Of a DNA stretch of 64,000 nucleotides, positions 37,915 through 46,619 are shown in pieces. A program made the position numbers and the translations under genes. Source of the DNA: an uncultured Pedosphaera sp. (lineage in GTDB: Bacteria; Verrucomicrobiota; Verrucomicrobiia; Limisphaerales; Pedosphaeraceae); NCBI GenBank assembly GCA_903918755.1, contig CAIXFN010000104.1:1-64000 (forward strand), given 5' to 3'. Numbering within the stretch: the stretch's first letter is position 1; the number at the start of each line of letters is the position of its first letter. The notes below the pieces were generated by a model. That model saw only the letters and a list, made by a program, of their open reading frames with translations. It did not search any database and had not been told where the DNA came from.

Positions 37915-37928
37915 CGCCCGACCACGCC

Positions 37929-38276
37929 ATGCCCATTTCGCAAAACCTCAAGTGCAGAGCTATGGTCCAGAAGGACGCGAAGTGTGACCATCCGCCCGGC
38001 GCAGCACTGATGCGCCGCTGGGCAGCAGAGTTGGCGACGGCGGGCTGGAGCACCGCCAAGCACCCGGACCGGGCACTGGATTATGTGCGCCAGGCAATGG
38101 GCCAGGTAAATCTCCGGGGCGTACGCAACCGGCAGGCGGTCCAGCTATTCGCCGATGCCGAGCGGGATACTCTTCCGAATCCTGAACTCCAAGCGAAAAC
38201 CCACCCCTTCGCCATCCGAAACAAAATCCGCCTAAATTCCTACCGTAGGAATACGCCCCCGCCCAACGCGTGCTAA
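37929..38276 (+). CDS. Cassette 5: hypothetical protein with a chimeric C-terminus
   Basis: 115 residues, soluble, helical (RRWAAELATAGWSTAKHPDRALDYVRQAM...). No family recognised. Preceded by attC 4 at 14 bases. The last 18 or so codons (from about 38222) lie within the left repeat block shared with 61.0-62.1 kb, so the natural end of the gene and its attC have been replaced by repeat DNA. Confidence 0.45.
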   Translation: MPISQNLKCRAMVQKDAKCDHPPGAALMRRWAAELATAGWSTAKHPDRALDYVRQAMGQVNLRGVRNRQAVQLFADAERDTLPNPELQAKTHPFAIRNKIRLNSYRRNTPPPNAC

Positions 38277-39200
38277 TTGTACTCCATGGAAACTGGTTGA
38301 TCATTCCATCTGCAAAAATTCGGTGCGCTGCCCGCGCCCGCCCGCATACCCCGACGCCTCGCGGTCTCGCCCCAAAAATGCGCCACCGCCAACCTGCTGC
38401 TTTTGACTGCGCAAGCCCCCCCCGGGCCCGCGGTCCCGCTCTTTGACATCTTGATTGTGGTTGCCTGACGCCGCTCGCCCGGCGGGTGGACAACGCGCCC
38501 CCCACCCGCCGGCCTGGCCAGCCAAAACCGGCGAGTCCAAGCTAAACAAACTTAATCCAGTTTCGCCGCAATCGCCTTTTCACGGAGTGCGGCCATCCCT
38601 GGCCGCAGCAACACCCTGCAATCCATCGCACCAAACAAATCCGGCCGCCCCCCTTCCCCACGCTGAGTCGCCCTTCCGGACACTTAATCCAGTTTCATTT
38701 TCACGACTTTGGTGGCTTCGTGTGAGGCATCCCAGATCCCGCCAACCGCCGGATCCCCCTCCAAAACTGCCAGTCCAGGTTCCGGACATTTAACCTGCCC
38801 GGCGTAGCTGCTCTCAGCGAAGACGGGTCCAGTTTCATTTGCTTGGCTTCGTGTGGGGTGCTCCCAGCCCCCACCGGCCCGGCGAGCGCCCCGGCCAAAA
38901 CCGCCGAGTCCAGGTTAAACAAACTTAATCCAACTTCGTTTCCCTCGCTCCGCGCCCTCCCAGTCCACCATAGCTTTAAGCGAAGGTGGGTGAGAACCTT
39001 CCCGCTGGTTCCCCAAACCACCGAGTCTCAGTTGTCCCCGAAGTTCCCCATTAAACCAGTTCATGTTTAGCGATTTTTGCGCCTTTCGCGCCCTGCGAAG
39101 CTCCTGAGCGTAGCACGGGTTGCGGCTAAAGATTCTCCCGTATTTCGACCCGAGTCGCCCTTGCGGACACTTAATCCAGTTTCATTTTCGCGGCTTCTCG
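38222..39200. repeat. Left arm of a long inverted repeat; non-coding
   Basis: About 1 kb that matches, in reverse complement and with indels, 61010-62095. Shared stretches include the 38222-38330 part, a block with GCCGCTCGCCCGGCGGGTGG, the module GGACACTTAATCCAGTTTC (several copies), the GTGCGGCCATCCCTGGCCGCAGC segment, and 38930-39135, which is nearly identical. No coding signal is seen; short open frames here are chance. The rest of the gap to 39482 holds two more TTAATCC/TTAACC modules and nothing else recognised. Confidence 0.8.
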
Positions 39201-39482
39201 GCTTCGGGCGAGGCTCCCCCGCCCGGGCCAAAACCGCCGAGTCCAGGCTAAACAAACGTAATCCAACCTCGGTTCCCTCGCTCCGCGCACTCCGCGCCTC
39301 CGCGTGAAACATATTCCCGATGTTTCCCCAAACCAGCTGGCGTCCAGCTTCCGGACACTTAACCTGCCCGGCGTAGCTCCCAGCGTAGTCGGGTCCAGTT
39401 TCCGCGTTGCACCTGACCCGCCACCCACCTGGCGATTCCAGACTGTCCATTTCCCGGCCGAAATGTTTATCCTCCCCCCACT

Positions 39483-40415
39483 ATGAGCAAAACGGCATTG
39501 TTATTTGCAGGTCAAGGCGCCCAAACCGTGGGCATGGGCAAAGACCTGGCGGAAGCCTTTCCGACGGCACGAGCCTGGTTCGACCGGGCTAACGAAGCCC
39601 TGGGCTACGACCTGACCAGCGTGTGTTTCCAGGGACCGGAAGCCGAACTGACCAACACCGGGAATGCCCAGCCGGGAATTTTCCTCGTGAGTTGGGTGAC
39701 CCTGGAACTCCTCCGCGAACGCCTGCCCGCTCTGCACTTTGACGCCACCGCCGGTTTGTCCCTGGGCGAATTCACCGCCTTGTCCGCCGCCGAAGCCCTG
39801 GATTTTGCCGCCGGTTTGCGCCTGGTGCGGCAGCGCGGACGCTTCATGCAGGAAGCCTGCGAAACCACCAAAGGGGGTATGGCCGCGGTCCTGGGCCTGG
39901 ACGAAGCTCCGACCCGCGAAGTTTGCGCCGCTGCCGGGGTCGAACTGGCCAATTTGAATTGTCCGGGGCAGTTGGTCATTTCCGGTGCCGCCGACAAGAT
40001 CGCCACCGCCTGCGATCTCGCCAAAGCGCGGGGCGCCAAACGCGCCGTGGCTTTGCCCGTGGCCGGGGCCTACCATTCCGCCCTCATGGCGGGGGCACAG
40101 CCGAAGTTGCGGGCCGAATTGGCGGCCACCCGGATCTCCGCCCCGACGGTTCCCGTGATCTCGAATGTCACCGCCCAACCGCACGGCACTCCGGCGGAAA
40201 TCGCCGATTTGCTGGTCGCCCAGGTCACCTCCTCGGTCCGCTGGGAGCAATCGATGCGTTTCCTTCTGGCGCAAGGCTTTACCCGCTTCATCGAACTGGG
40301 GCCCGGCAAGGCCTTGAGCGGTTTTATGAAGCGGATCGAGCCCTCCGTCCAAATGTTGAACGTGGGGGATGTCGCCAGTCTGGAAGCCACCGTTCAGGCG
40401 CTGACGGCCGGCTGA
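39483..40415 (+). CDS. fabD: Malonyl-CoA:ACP transacylase
   Basis: Loads malonyl groups onto ACP for type II fatty acid synthesis. 310 residues. LFAGQGAQTVGMGKDL is the family start; nucleophile Ser93 in GLSLGEF; VSLPVAGAYHSALM-type segment (ALPVAGAYHSALM) carries the catalytic histidine; ARG near 118 in LVRQRGRFMQ. First gene of the fab cluster; no promoter could be placed in the repeat-rich upstream DNA. Confidence 0.93.
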   Translation: MSKTALLFAGQGAQTVGMGKDLAEAFPTARAWFDRANEALGYDLTSVCFQGPEAELTNTGNAQPGIFLVSWVTLELLRERLPALHFDATAGLSLGEFTALSAAEALDFAAGLRLVRQRGRFMQEACETTKGGMAAVLGLDEAPTREVCAAAGVELANLNCPGQLVISGAADKIATACDLAKARGAKRAVALPVAGAYHSALMAGAQPKLRAELAATRISAPTVPVISNVTAQPHGTPAEIADLLVAQVTSSVRWEQSMRFLLAQGFTRFIELGPGKALSGFMKRIEPSVQMLNVGDVASLEATVQALTAG

Positions 40416-40468
40416 CCGGCCCGCACATTTTCTTTACGAGCCGCCCCCTTTTCCGGTTTCATCGGGAC

Positions 40469-41386
40469 ATGAACCTCCTCGCTCTCGCTCCTGTCGTTGT
40501 GGTCTGGCTGCTGATGGCCGGGGCGGTTTCCAGCCAGGCCTCGGAACCGTCCGCCCCGCTCGATCTCTGGCCTAAAGGAGCGCCGGGCGAAAAAGGCGAT
40601 ATTGGCACAGAACTCGACACCACCAAACCGACGGATGGCCAGGTGGCGGGTAAGCGCTTGATGCGCGTCGGGAATGTGTCCCGGCCGACGCTCACCATCT
40701 TCCGCCCCGTGGCGGATTTGAACACGGGCGCGGCCGTGGTGGTCTGCCCCGGCGGCGGTTACAGCATTCTGGCTTGGGATTTGGAGGGGACCGAGATTTG
40801 CGAGTGGCTGAACTCCCTGGGAGTGACCGGAGTGCTGCTAAAATACCGGGTGCCGGCCCGCGCGGGGTTACCCCGTTACGCAGCTCCCTTGCAAGACGCC
40901 CAACGCGCGCTCGGCGTGATCCGCCAACACGCGGGGGAATGGAATTTGGATACCAAAAAAATCGGCATCCTGGGCTTTTCCGCCGGCGGCCACCTGGCGG
41001 CCATGGCGAGCACGCACTTCGATGCGCGCACCTACGAAGCTCAGGACGCGGCGGATGAACTGAGTTGCCGGCCCGATTTCACCGTGCTGATATACCCCGC
41101 CTACCTGAACGTGAAAGGGCAACCCGGCCGATTGGCGCCCGAAGTGACGGTCACCACGAATACCCCGCCCGCTTTTCTGCTCCAGACGCAGGATGATGGG
41201 CTGGGAGTGGACAATGTCATGGCCTACGGGATGGCCTTGCAGGGCTTGAAAATCCCCGCCGAACTGCACGTGTTCCCCACCGGTGGCCACGGCTACGGCC
41301 TCCGCCCCACGGATCAGGCGGTGACGGGTTGGCCCCGGTTGGCGGCTGCCTGGTTGCGGGGGCGTGGGCTGGTCGCCACCAAATAA
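40469..41386 (+). CDS. Secreted alpha/beta hydrolase (esterase, acetyl-xylan-esterase-like)
   Basis: 305 residues with a signal peptide (LALAPVVVVWLLMAGAVSSQAS). Catalytic triad visible: Ser in GFSAGGHLA, Asp in LLQTQDDGLGVDN, His in FPTGGHGYGLRP; oxyanion motif CPGGGYSILAWD. Typical of the BD-FAE/Axe esterases that deacetylate plant polysaccharides. It sits between fabD and fabG, an odd place for an exported carbohydrate esterase. Confidence 0.82.
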   Translation: MNLLALAPVVVVWLLMAGAVSSQASEPSAPLDLWPKGAPGEKGDIGTELDTTKPTDGQVAGKRLMRVGNVSRPTLTIFRPVADLNTGAAVVVCPGGGYSILAWDLEGTEICEWLNSLGVTGVLLKYRVPARAGLPRYAAPLQDAQRALGVIRQHAGEWNLDTKKIGILGFSAGGHLAAMASTHFDARTYEAQDAADELSCRPDFTVLIYPAYLNVKGQPGRLAPEVTVTTNTPPAFLLQTQDDGLGVDNVMAYGMALQGLKIPAELHVFPTGGHGYGLRPTDQAVTGWPRLAAAWLRGRGLVATK

Positions 41387-41429
41387 AAACTGTTCAACTG
41401 CCCGTGAATGGCAAATATTGCGGTCGATT

Positions 41430-42173
41430 ATGAGTCAATTAGCGAATCAGATTGCGGTGGTAACCGGTGCCGGACGTGGGATCGGGCGGGCGATTGCCCT
41501 GGCGTTTGCTGCGGCGGGCGCGGATGTCGTCTGTATCTCCCGGACCGCGGAGAATTCCGAAAAGGTGGCCGGCGAAGTGCGCGCCCTGGGCCGCCGGGCT
41601 TGGGCGCTGGCGGTGGATGTTTCCGATGCCGCCGCGGTCAACGCGGCCGCGGAACAGGTGCTCACCGACGCGGGCCGGCTTGATATTCTGGTGAATAACG
41701 CCGGCGTCACCCGGGATGGCTTGCTGATGCGGATGAGCGACGCGGATTGGGACACCGTGCTCAACACCAATTTGAAGGGGGCCTTCCATTTTACCCGGGC
41801 CTTTTCCCGCGCCCTCTTGAAACAACGCTCGGGGCGGATCATTAACATCGCGTCCGTGATCGGGCTCATCGGTAACGCCGGCCAGGCCAACTACGCGGCC
41901 AGCAAGGCCGGCCTGATCGGGTTCACCAAGGCAACCGCCCGGGAGATGGCCTCTCGTGGCATCACGGTGAATGCCGTGGCCCCTGGCTTTATCGAAACCG
42001 ACATGACAGCGGGACTGAAACCCGAAGTGCAGGAGGATATTTTGCGCCGGATTCCGCTGAATTGTCTGGGCCAGTCCGAGGATGTGGCCCAGGCGGCCCT
42101 GTTTCTCGCCGGGCCGGCCGGCCGCTACATTACCGGGCAGGTGCTCACCGTCGATGGTGGAATGGTGATGTGA
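41430..42173 (+). CDS. fabG: 3-oxoacyl-ACP reductase
   Basis: NADPH-dependent reduction of beta-ketoacyl-ACP. 247 residues, classical SDR. TGAGRGIG (about 12-19) binds the cofactor, NNAG is present, and the Ser-Tyr-Lys triad is seen in NIASVIGLIGNAGQANYAASK. The C-terminus GQVLTVDGGMVM is the FabG signature. The start at 41430 is chosen over an upstream in-frame ATG that overlaps the esterase. Confidence 0.92.
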   Translation: MSQLANQIAVVTGAGRGIGRAIALAFAAAGADVVCISRTAENSEKVAGEVRALGRRAWALAVDVSDAAAVNAAAEQVLTDAGRLDILVNNAGVTRDGLLMRMSDADWDTVLNTNLKGAFHFTRAFSRALLKQRSGRIINIASVIGLIGNAGQANYAASKAGLIGFTKATAREMASRGITVNAVAPGFIETDMTAGLKPEVQEDILRRIPLNCLGQSEDVAQAALFLAGPAGRYITGQVLTVDGGMVM

Positions 42174-42314
42174 CCCGCGGTGGGGCGCCGGGGTTCTGTC
42201 AGGACAAAATCTTTCAAATTCACCCTTTACGGCCCCCCGCCCAGCGGCTAGAGAATGGTGTTGAAATTGAATTGAATGAACGGTCCGGGCCACCATCTTG
42301 AAGCAAATGTAAAA

Positions 42315-42334
42315 TTGGCGATGCCAATCTTGGC
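42315..42334 (+). promoter_or_regulatory. Overlapping alternative hairpins upstream of acpP
   Basis: TTGGC-GAT-GCCAA (42315-42327) and GCCAA-TC-TTGGC (42323-42334) share the middle arm, so only one can form. They lie about 55 bases before the acpP start and could act in the leader; the significance is uncertain. Confidence 0.3.
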
Positions 42335-42386
42335 ACTGGTCGAACCGTAAACTGGACATATTGAAATAATCGAAACGGAGCAACCC

Positions 42387-42632
42387 ATGGCTGAAAAATC
42401 TATCGAACAGAGAGTAAAAGACATCATCGTCGAACAACTCGGCGTCAAGGCCGACCAGGTGACCCCGGAAGCCAGGTTCATTGAGGACTTGGGCGCCGAC
42501 TCACTCGACACCGTGGAGTTGGTCATGGCGTTGGAAGAGGAATTTGGCAATCAGATCCCGGACGAACAGGCCGAGAAGCTGCAAAGCGTCGGAGATGTGA
42601 TCAAGTATATCGAAGAAACGCAGCCGAAATAA
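42387..42632 (+). CDS. acpP: Acyl carrier protein
   Basis: 81 residues, acidic, four-helix. The phosphopantetheine attachment serine is Ser39 in [17 protein letters not shown] box lies 8 bases before the ATG. Carries growing acyl chains for the neighbouring fab enzymes and for lpxA. Confidence 0.95.
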   Translation: MAEKSIEQRVKDIIVEQLGVKADQVTPEARFIEDLGADSLDTVELVMALEEEFGNQIPDEQAEKLQSVGDVIKYIEETQPK

Positions 42633-42695
42633 CCGCAGGGGCAATGCGGCGGGGCGGTTTTGGCTGACGCCAGCTCAAGCTGCCCCGTTTAATTT

Positions 42696-43955
42696 ATGGC
42701 AATTAACTGGATGGAACGTCGGGTGGTCGTGACCGGGTTGGGGGTGGTTTCCTCCCTCGGCCACAGCATCGCGCCATTCTGGGAGAATGTCATCGCCGGC
42801 CGTTGCGGCATTGGCCGCATCACGGCTTTTGACCCGGCGCTGTATGATTGCCAGATTGCCGCCGAAGTCCGGGATTTTAATCCCGGACCGGCGTTTCCCT
42901 CGCCCAAGGAGTTGAAGCGCACGGACCGGTTTTCCCAGTTCGGCGTCTTTGCGGGCTATCAGGCCCTGCTCGATTCCGGGATGAATCTGGAGCAGGTCAA
43001 CCGGGATGAGATCGGGGTCTATATTGGTTCGGGCATTGGCGGATTGCGCACCACGGAGGAACAACATTCCGTGCTGGTGGAGCGCGGCCCGGGCCGACTC
43101 TCCCCCTTCATGATCCCGATGCTGATTTCCAACATGGCCTCGGGCTTGTTTTCGATGTATTACAAGCTGCGCGGCCCGAATTTTGCCACCTGCTCCGCTT
43201 GCGCCACTTCCACCCACGCCATCGGCGAGGCCTGGCGCGCCATCAAAATGGGCGATGCTTCGGCTATTTTTGCCGGCGGCAGCGAAGCCACCATCGTCCG
43301 CATGGGCATCGGTGGCTTTTGCGCCATGCGCGCGATGAGCACCCGCAACGCCGAACCGGAACGCTCCTCCCGACCCTTTGACCGCGAGCGCGATGGTTTC
43401 GTCATGGGTGAAGGCGCCGGCGTCCTGGTGCTGGAGGAGTTGGGCCACGCCCGGGCTCGCGGAGCCCGGATCTACTGCGAAATCGTGGGCTATGGCAACA
43501 CGGCCGACGCCAATCACATCACCTCCCCCGCCCCCGAAGGGGAAGGCGCCGCCCGTTGCATGAAAATGGCGTTGCGTTCCGGGGGGCTGAATCCCGAGGA
43601 CATTTCTTATATTAACGCCCACGGCACTTCCACTCCGCAAGGCGACATTTGCGAGACCCAGGCCATCAAAACGGTCTTCGGCGCTCGCGCCCGCCAATTG
43701 GCGGTGAGTTCCACCAAGGGCGCCACCGGCCACATGCTGGGTGCCGCCGGTGCGGTCGAAATGGCGCTCTGCGCCCTGGCCATCCAGAACAACCTGGTGC
43801 CGCCCACCATCAATTACGAGAACCCCGATCCGGAATGCGACTTGGATTACGTCCCCAACCGCGCCCGGGAAATGACGGTGAATGCCGTGCTGAACAACTC
43901 GTTTGGCTTCGGTGGCCATAACGCCACCATTGCCGCCCGGAAATTCACCGATTGA
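42696..43955 (+). CDS. fabF: 3-oxoacyl-ACP synthase II
   Basis: Elongating condensing enzyme. 419 residues. RRVVVTGLGVVSSLG start, catalytic Cys169 in CSACATSTHAIG, the two histidines in NAHGTSTPQGD and KGATGHMLGAAG, and NNSFGFGGHNATI at the end. An alternative ATG five codons in (42711) is possible. Confidence 0.94.
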   Translation: MAINWMERRVVVTGLGVVSSLGHSIAPFWENVIAGRCGIGRITAFDPALYDCQIAAEVRDFNPGPAFPSPKELKRTDRFSQFGVFAGYQALLDSGMNLEQVNRDEIGVYIGSGIGGLRTTEEQHSVLVERGPGRLSPFMIPMLISNMASGLFSMYYKLRGPNFATCSACATSTHAIGEAWRAIKMGDASAIFAGGSEATIVRMGIGGFCAMRAMSTRNAEPERSSRPFDRERDGFVMGEGAGVLVLEELGHARARGARIYCEIVGYGNTADANHITSPAPEGEGAARCMKMALRSGGLNPEDISYINAHGTSTPQGDICETQAIKTVFGARARQLAVSSTKGATGHMLGAAGAVEMALCALAIQNNLVPPTINYENPDPECDLDYVPNRAREMTVNAVLNNSFGFGGHNATIAARKFTD

Positions 43956-44009
43956 GCCCGATCCGGCGCTTCTCTGGGTTTCGCGATCACCGTTTGCTTA
44001 GGAACTAAA

Positions 44010-44360
44010 ATGGGTATAGCAAAGTATGTCTTCGTGGGAATCCGCGGCTCCGTCATGGCCTTGGATCGCAATACTGGCGAAATTATTTGGGAAACCCATT
44101 TGAACGGGGATGGGTTGGTGATGCTGGTGCTGGTGGAAAATTCCATTTATGCCACCACCCATGGCGAACTCTTTTGCGTTGAAGCCTTCACCGGCCGGGT
44201 CCGTTGGGGCAACTCCCTGAAGGGCTATGGCACGGCCATCGCCACGATCGCCACTGCGGGATCAATCCCGGTTCCCGCCGCCGACCTTTTTGCCGCCTCC
44301 ACCCCTCCCGAGCGCCGGCCCATCAATCCCGGTGATACGGACACCATCTTCATTGATTAG
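44010..44360 (+). CDS. Short PQQ-propeller-like protein
   Basis: 116 residues without a signal peptide. VFVGIRGSVMALDRNTGEIIWETHL and GELFCVEAFTGRVRWGNSL are two blades of a PQQ-like propeller, too few to close a ring alone, followed by a Pro-rich tail. It may oligomerise or be a domain fragment. Fourteen bases before deoA. Confidence 0.6.
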   Translation: MGIAKYVFVGIRGSVMALDRNTGEIIWETHLNGDGLVMLVLVENSIYATTHGELFCVEAFTGRVRWGNSLKGYGTAIATIATAGSIPVPAADLFAASTPPERRPINPGDTDTIFID

Positions 44361-44374
44361 CCGCGGTCTCCGCC

Positions 44375-45688
44375 GTGAATTTCCTGCCCCTGATCGAGGC
44401 CAAGCGTGATGGCCGACTGCTCACGGGCCGGTTTCAGGAAATCATTACTGCCTTTGTCGCAGGCCAAATCCCGGACTACCAAATGGCCGCCTTTCTCATG
44501 GCGGTCTATTTTCGCGGCCTGAACCGGGACGAGGTCCGGGAGTTGACGCTGGCAATGCGTGATTCCGGGGATCGCCTCTTCTTCCCTCCGGACCACCGTC
44601 CTTTGGTGGACAAACACTCCACCGGCGGCGTCGGCGATAAAGTCTCCCTTCCCTTGGCACCGCTCCTGGCGGCCTTGGGATTTCGCGTCCCGATGATTTC
44701 CGGCCGCGGCTTGGGAATCACCGGCGGCACTCTGGATAAATTGGAATCCATCCCCGGATTCTCCACCGCCCTGGCCGCCCCTCGAATCGTCGAGTTGGTG
44801 CAGTCTCTGGGGGTCGTGATGGCTGGCCAGACCGACCGGATGGTTCCCGCCGACAAGGGGTTATATGCCCTGCGGGATGTGACCGGGACCGTGCCGTCGA
44901 TTTCCTTGATCACGGCCTCCATCCTCTCCAAGAAGCTCGCCGAAGGTTTGCAGGCGTTGGTGCTCGATGTAAAATTCGGGGTGGCCGCGTTCATGCCAGA
45001 TCTCGCGCAGGCCACGGAATTGGCGCACGCCATGGTCGCTCTTGGCCGGGAATGCGGGGTCAACACCCGGGCCGTGCTCACCAACATGGATCGGCCGCTG
45101 GGACGCGCCGCGGGCAACTGGCTGGAAGTGAAGGAATCCGTCGACTGTCTGCAAGGGCGTGGCCCCGCGGATTTGCGGGAACTGGTCCTGACCCTCGCCG
45201 CTCATCTGCAAGTCCAAACGGACCTGGCACCCAATCTTGCCGCCGGACGCGACCGGGCTGAAAAATGTCTCGCATCCGAGGCCCCGCTGCGAAAATGGGA
45301 AGAAATGCTCACCGCCCAGGGTGCGCGAATGGCGGAGTTCCACGAACTCTTGGAACTGGACCATCTGGCTCCCGTCGTCAGTGAGGTCCGGGCCCCACAC
45401 GGCGGCCATGTGACCAAGTGCGACGCCCGGGTGATCGGCGAGGTGGTACGCGATCTCGGCGGGGGCCGCCTGACCAAGACCTCGGTGGTGGACCCCGCCG
45501 TGGGTTTGGATCTTATGGCCGCGCCGGGCGAGACCATCTCCAGCGGTGACCTGCTTTGCCGGGTTCACGCCACCGACCAGGCATCCGCCTCGATGGCGGT
45601 CGAGCGACTGGCTGGGGAGGCTTGGGTGATCGCAAATGACCCCGGCGCCCCCCTTCCCCCTCTCTGCGCGGGCGTCATCGAATCGTAG
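44375..45688 (+). CDS. deoA: Thymidine/pyrimidine-nucleoside phosphorylase
   Basis: Phosphorolysis of thymidine (and perhaps uridine) to base and sugar-1-phosphate. 437 residues with a GTG start at 44375. VDKHSTGGVGDKVSLPLAPLLAALG is the phosphate-binding signature; GRGLGITGGTLDKLESIPGF, DGTVPSISLITASILSKKLAEG-type block and VKFGVAAFMPD are typical. The C-terminal barrel-sandwich domain follows (VRAPHGGHVTKCDARVIGEVV). Confidence 0.9.
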   Translation: MNFLPLIEAKRDGRLLTGRFQEIITAFVAGQIPDYQMAAFLMAVYFRGLNRDEVRELTLAMRDSGDRLFFPPDHRPLVDKHSTGGVGDKVSLPLAPLLAALGFRVPMISGRGLGITGGTLDKLESIPGFSTALAAPRIVELVQSLGVVMAGQTDRMVPADKGLYALRDVTGTVPSISLITASILSKKLAEGLQALVLDVKFGVAAFMPDLAQATELAHAMVALGRECGVNTRAVLTNMDRPLGRAAGNWLEVKESVDCLQGRGPADLRELVLTLAAHLQVQTDLAPNLAAGRDRAEKCLASEAPLRKWEEMLTAQGARMAEFHELLELDHLAPVVSEVRAPHGGHVTKCDARVIGEVVRDLGGGRLTKTSVVDPAVGLDLMAAPGETISSGDLLCRVHATDQASASMAVERLAGEAWVIANDPGAPLPPLCAGVIES

Positions 45689-45702
45689 CGCCGGGTGCGG
45701 CT

Positions 45703-46512
45703 TCAATCCTCCGTCGCCGGGGCTTCCACCTCAAGTTTCCCGGAACTGGAATCCCGGCACAAACCCCGCTTGGTCGCCGCGGCAAAATCCAGCAGGACGA
45801 CCGCCGGGCCGCTCGCGAATCGGGCTCGCGCTTCCTCGATTGCGGGACGCAATCGCCGTCCGCTGCGAAACAGAATTTGATAAACCTGCTTCAGCTCCAA
45901 CCGCTCCGCCGGTGCGAACCCGGCCCGGCGCAAGCCGATAATGTTCAACCCACAAATCTGGTTATCATGGCGCGCGATGCAGTAGGGAGGCAGGTCTTTG
46001 CTGATGCCGGATCCTCCCTGCATCAGGGCGAGCGTCCCCACGCGCGTAAACTGGTGCAACAGGCAATTCCCGGATAGGAACACCCGGTCATCCACCCGCA
46101 CATGACCACCCAGCAGCGCCCCGTTGGCGATGATCACATGGTTGCCAACGACCGAGTTGTGACCAATGTGACAGTTGGCCATCAGAAAATTGTGCGAGCC
46201 GATGACCGTGTCTTCCGTGAGTTTGGCCGAGCGGTGGACAGTGACATGTTCCCGAAAAACATTGTGATCCCCAATCTTCAGCCCGGTCGGCTCCCCGCGG
46301 TATTTGAGGTCTTGCGGGGCATCGCCAATCACACAACCGGCGTGAAATTGATTGTGTGAACCGATGCGCGTATTGCCCGTGAGGTGCACATGCGGACCGA
46401 CCTGGCAATGCGGTCCCAGTTCGACTCCGGCGTCGATCACCGAGTACGGCCCGACGGTGACGGTGGCGTCCACCCGGGCCGCGGGATGAATGAGGGCGGT
46501 AGGAGCGATCAT
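45703..46512 (-). CDS. lpxA: UDP-N-acetylglucosamine O-acyltransferase
   Basis: First step of lipid A synthesis: transfers a hydroxyacyl chain from ACP to UDP-GlcNAc. 269 residues. Left-handed parallel beta-helix with hexapeptide repeats (about 5-190) and the catalytic histidine in the GSHNFLMANCHIGHNSVVG region (about 120-135), then a helical C-terminal domain. Shows that the cell has an LPS-type outer membrane. Convergent with deoA (14-base gap). Confidence 0.9.
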   Translation of the reverse strand: MIAPTALIHPAARVDATVTVGPYSVIDAGVELGPHCQVGPHVHLTGNTRIGSHNQFHAGCVIGDAPQDLKYRGEPTGLKIGDHNVFREHVTVHRSAKLTEDTVIGSHNFLMANCHIGHNSVVGNHVIIANGALLGGHVRVDDRVFLSGNCLLHQFTRVGTLALMQGGSGISKDLPPYCIARHDNQICGLNIIGLRRAGFAPAERLELKQVYQILFRSGRRLRPAIEEARARFASGPAVVLLDFAAATKRGLCRDSSSGKLEVEAPATED

Positions 46513-46532
46513 TTAACCAGGGCCGTCGAAAA

Positions 46533-46596
46533 AGCGGGGCTTGAATCCATCATGGCCGGCATTTTGACCGATCGGGTTGAAAATTCAAGCCCCGCT
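46533..46596. terminator. 13-base inverted repeat between two minus-strand genes
   Basis: AGCGGGGCTTGAA (46533-46545) and TTCAAGCCCCGCT (46584-46596) are exact inverse complements with a 38-base loop. They lie just downstream of the sugar dehydrogenase stop (46620) and before the lpxA start (46512), so the stem may terminate the first transcript or act as an attenuator for lpxA. Confidence 0.5.
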
Positions 46597-46619
46597 GACG
46601 CGTTTTCCGCCGGGAGCGC

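Noticed and set aside
38261-38267. GCCCAAC as the R'' box of a fifth attC
   Set aside because: The same stretch occurs in the right repeat arm near 62060-62075, so it is repeat sequence. No matching GTTRRRY follows at attC distance.
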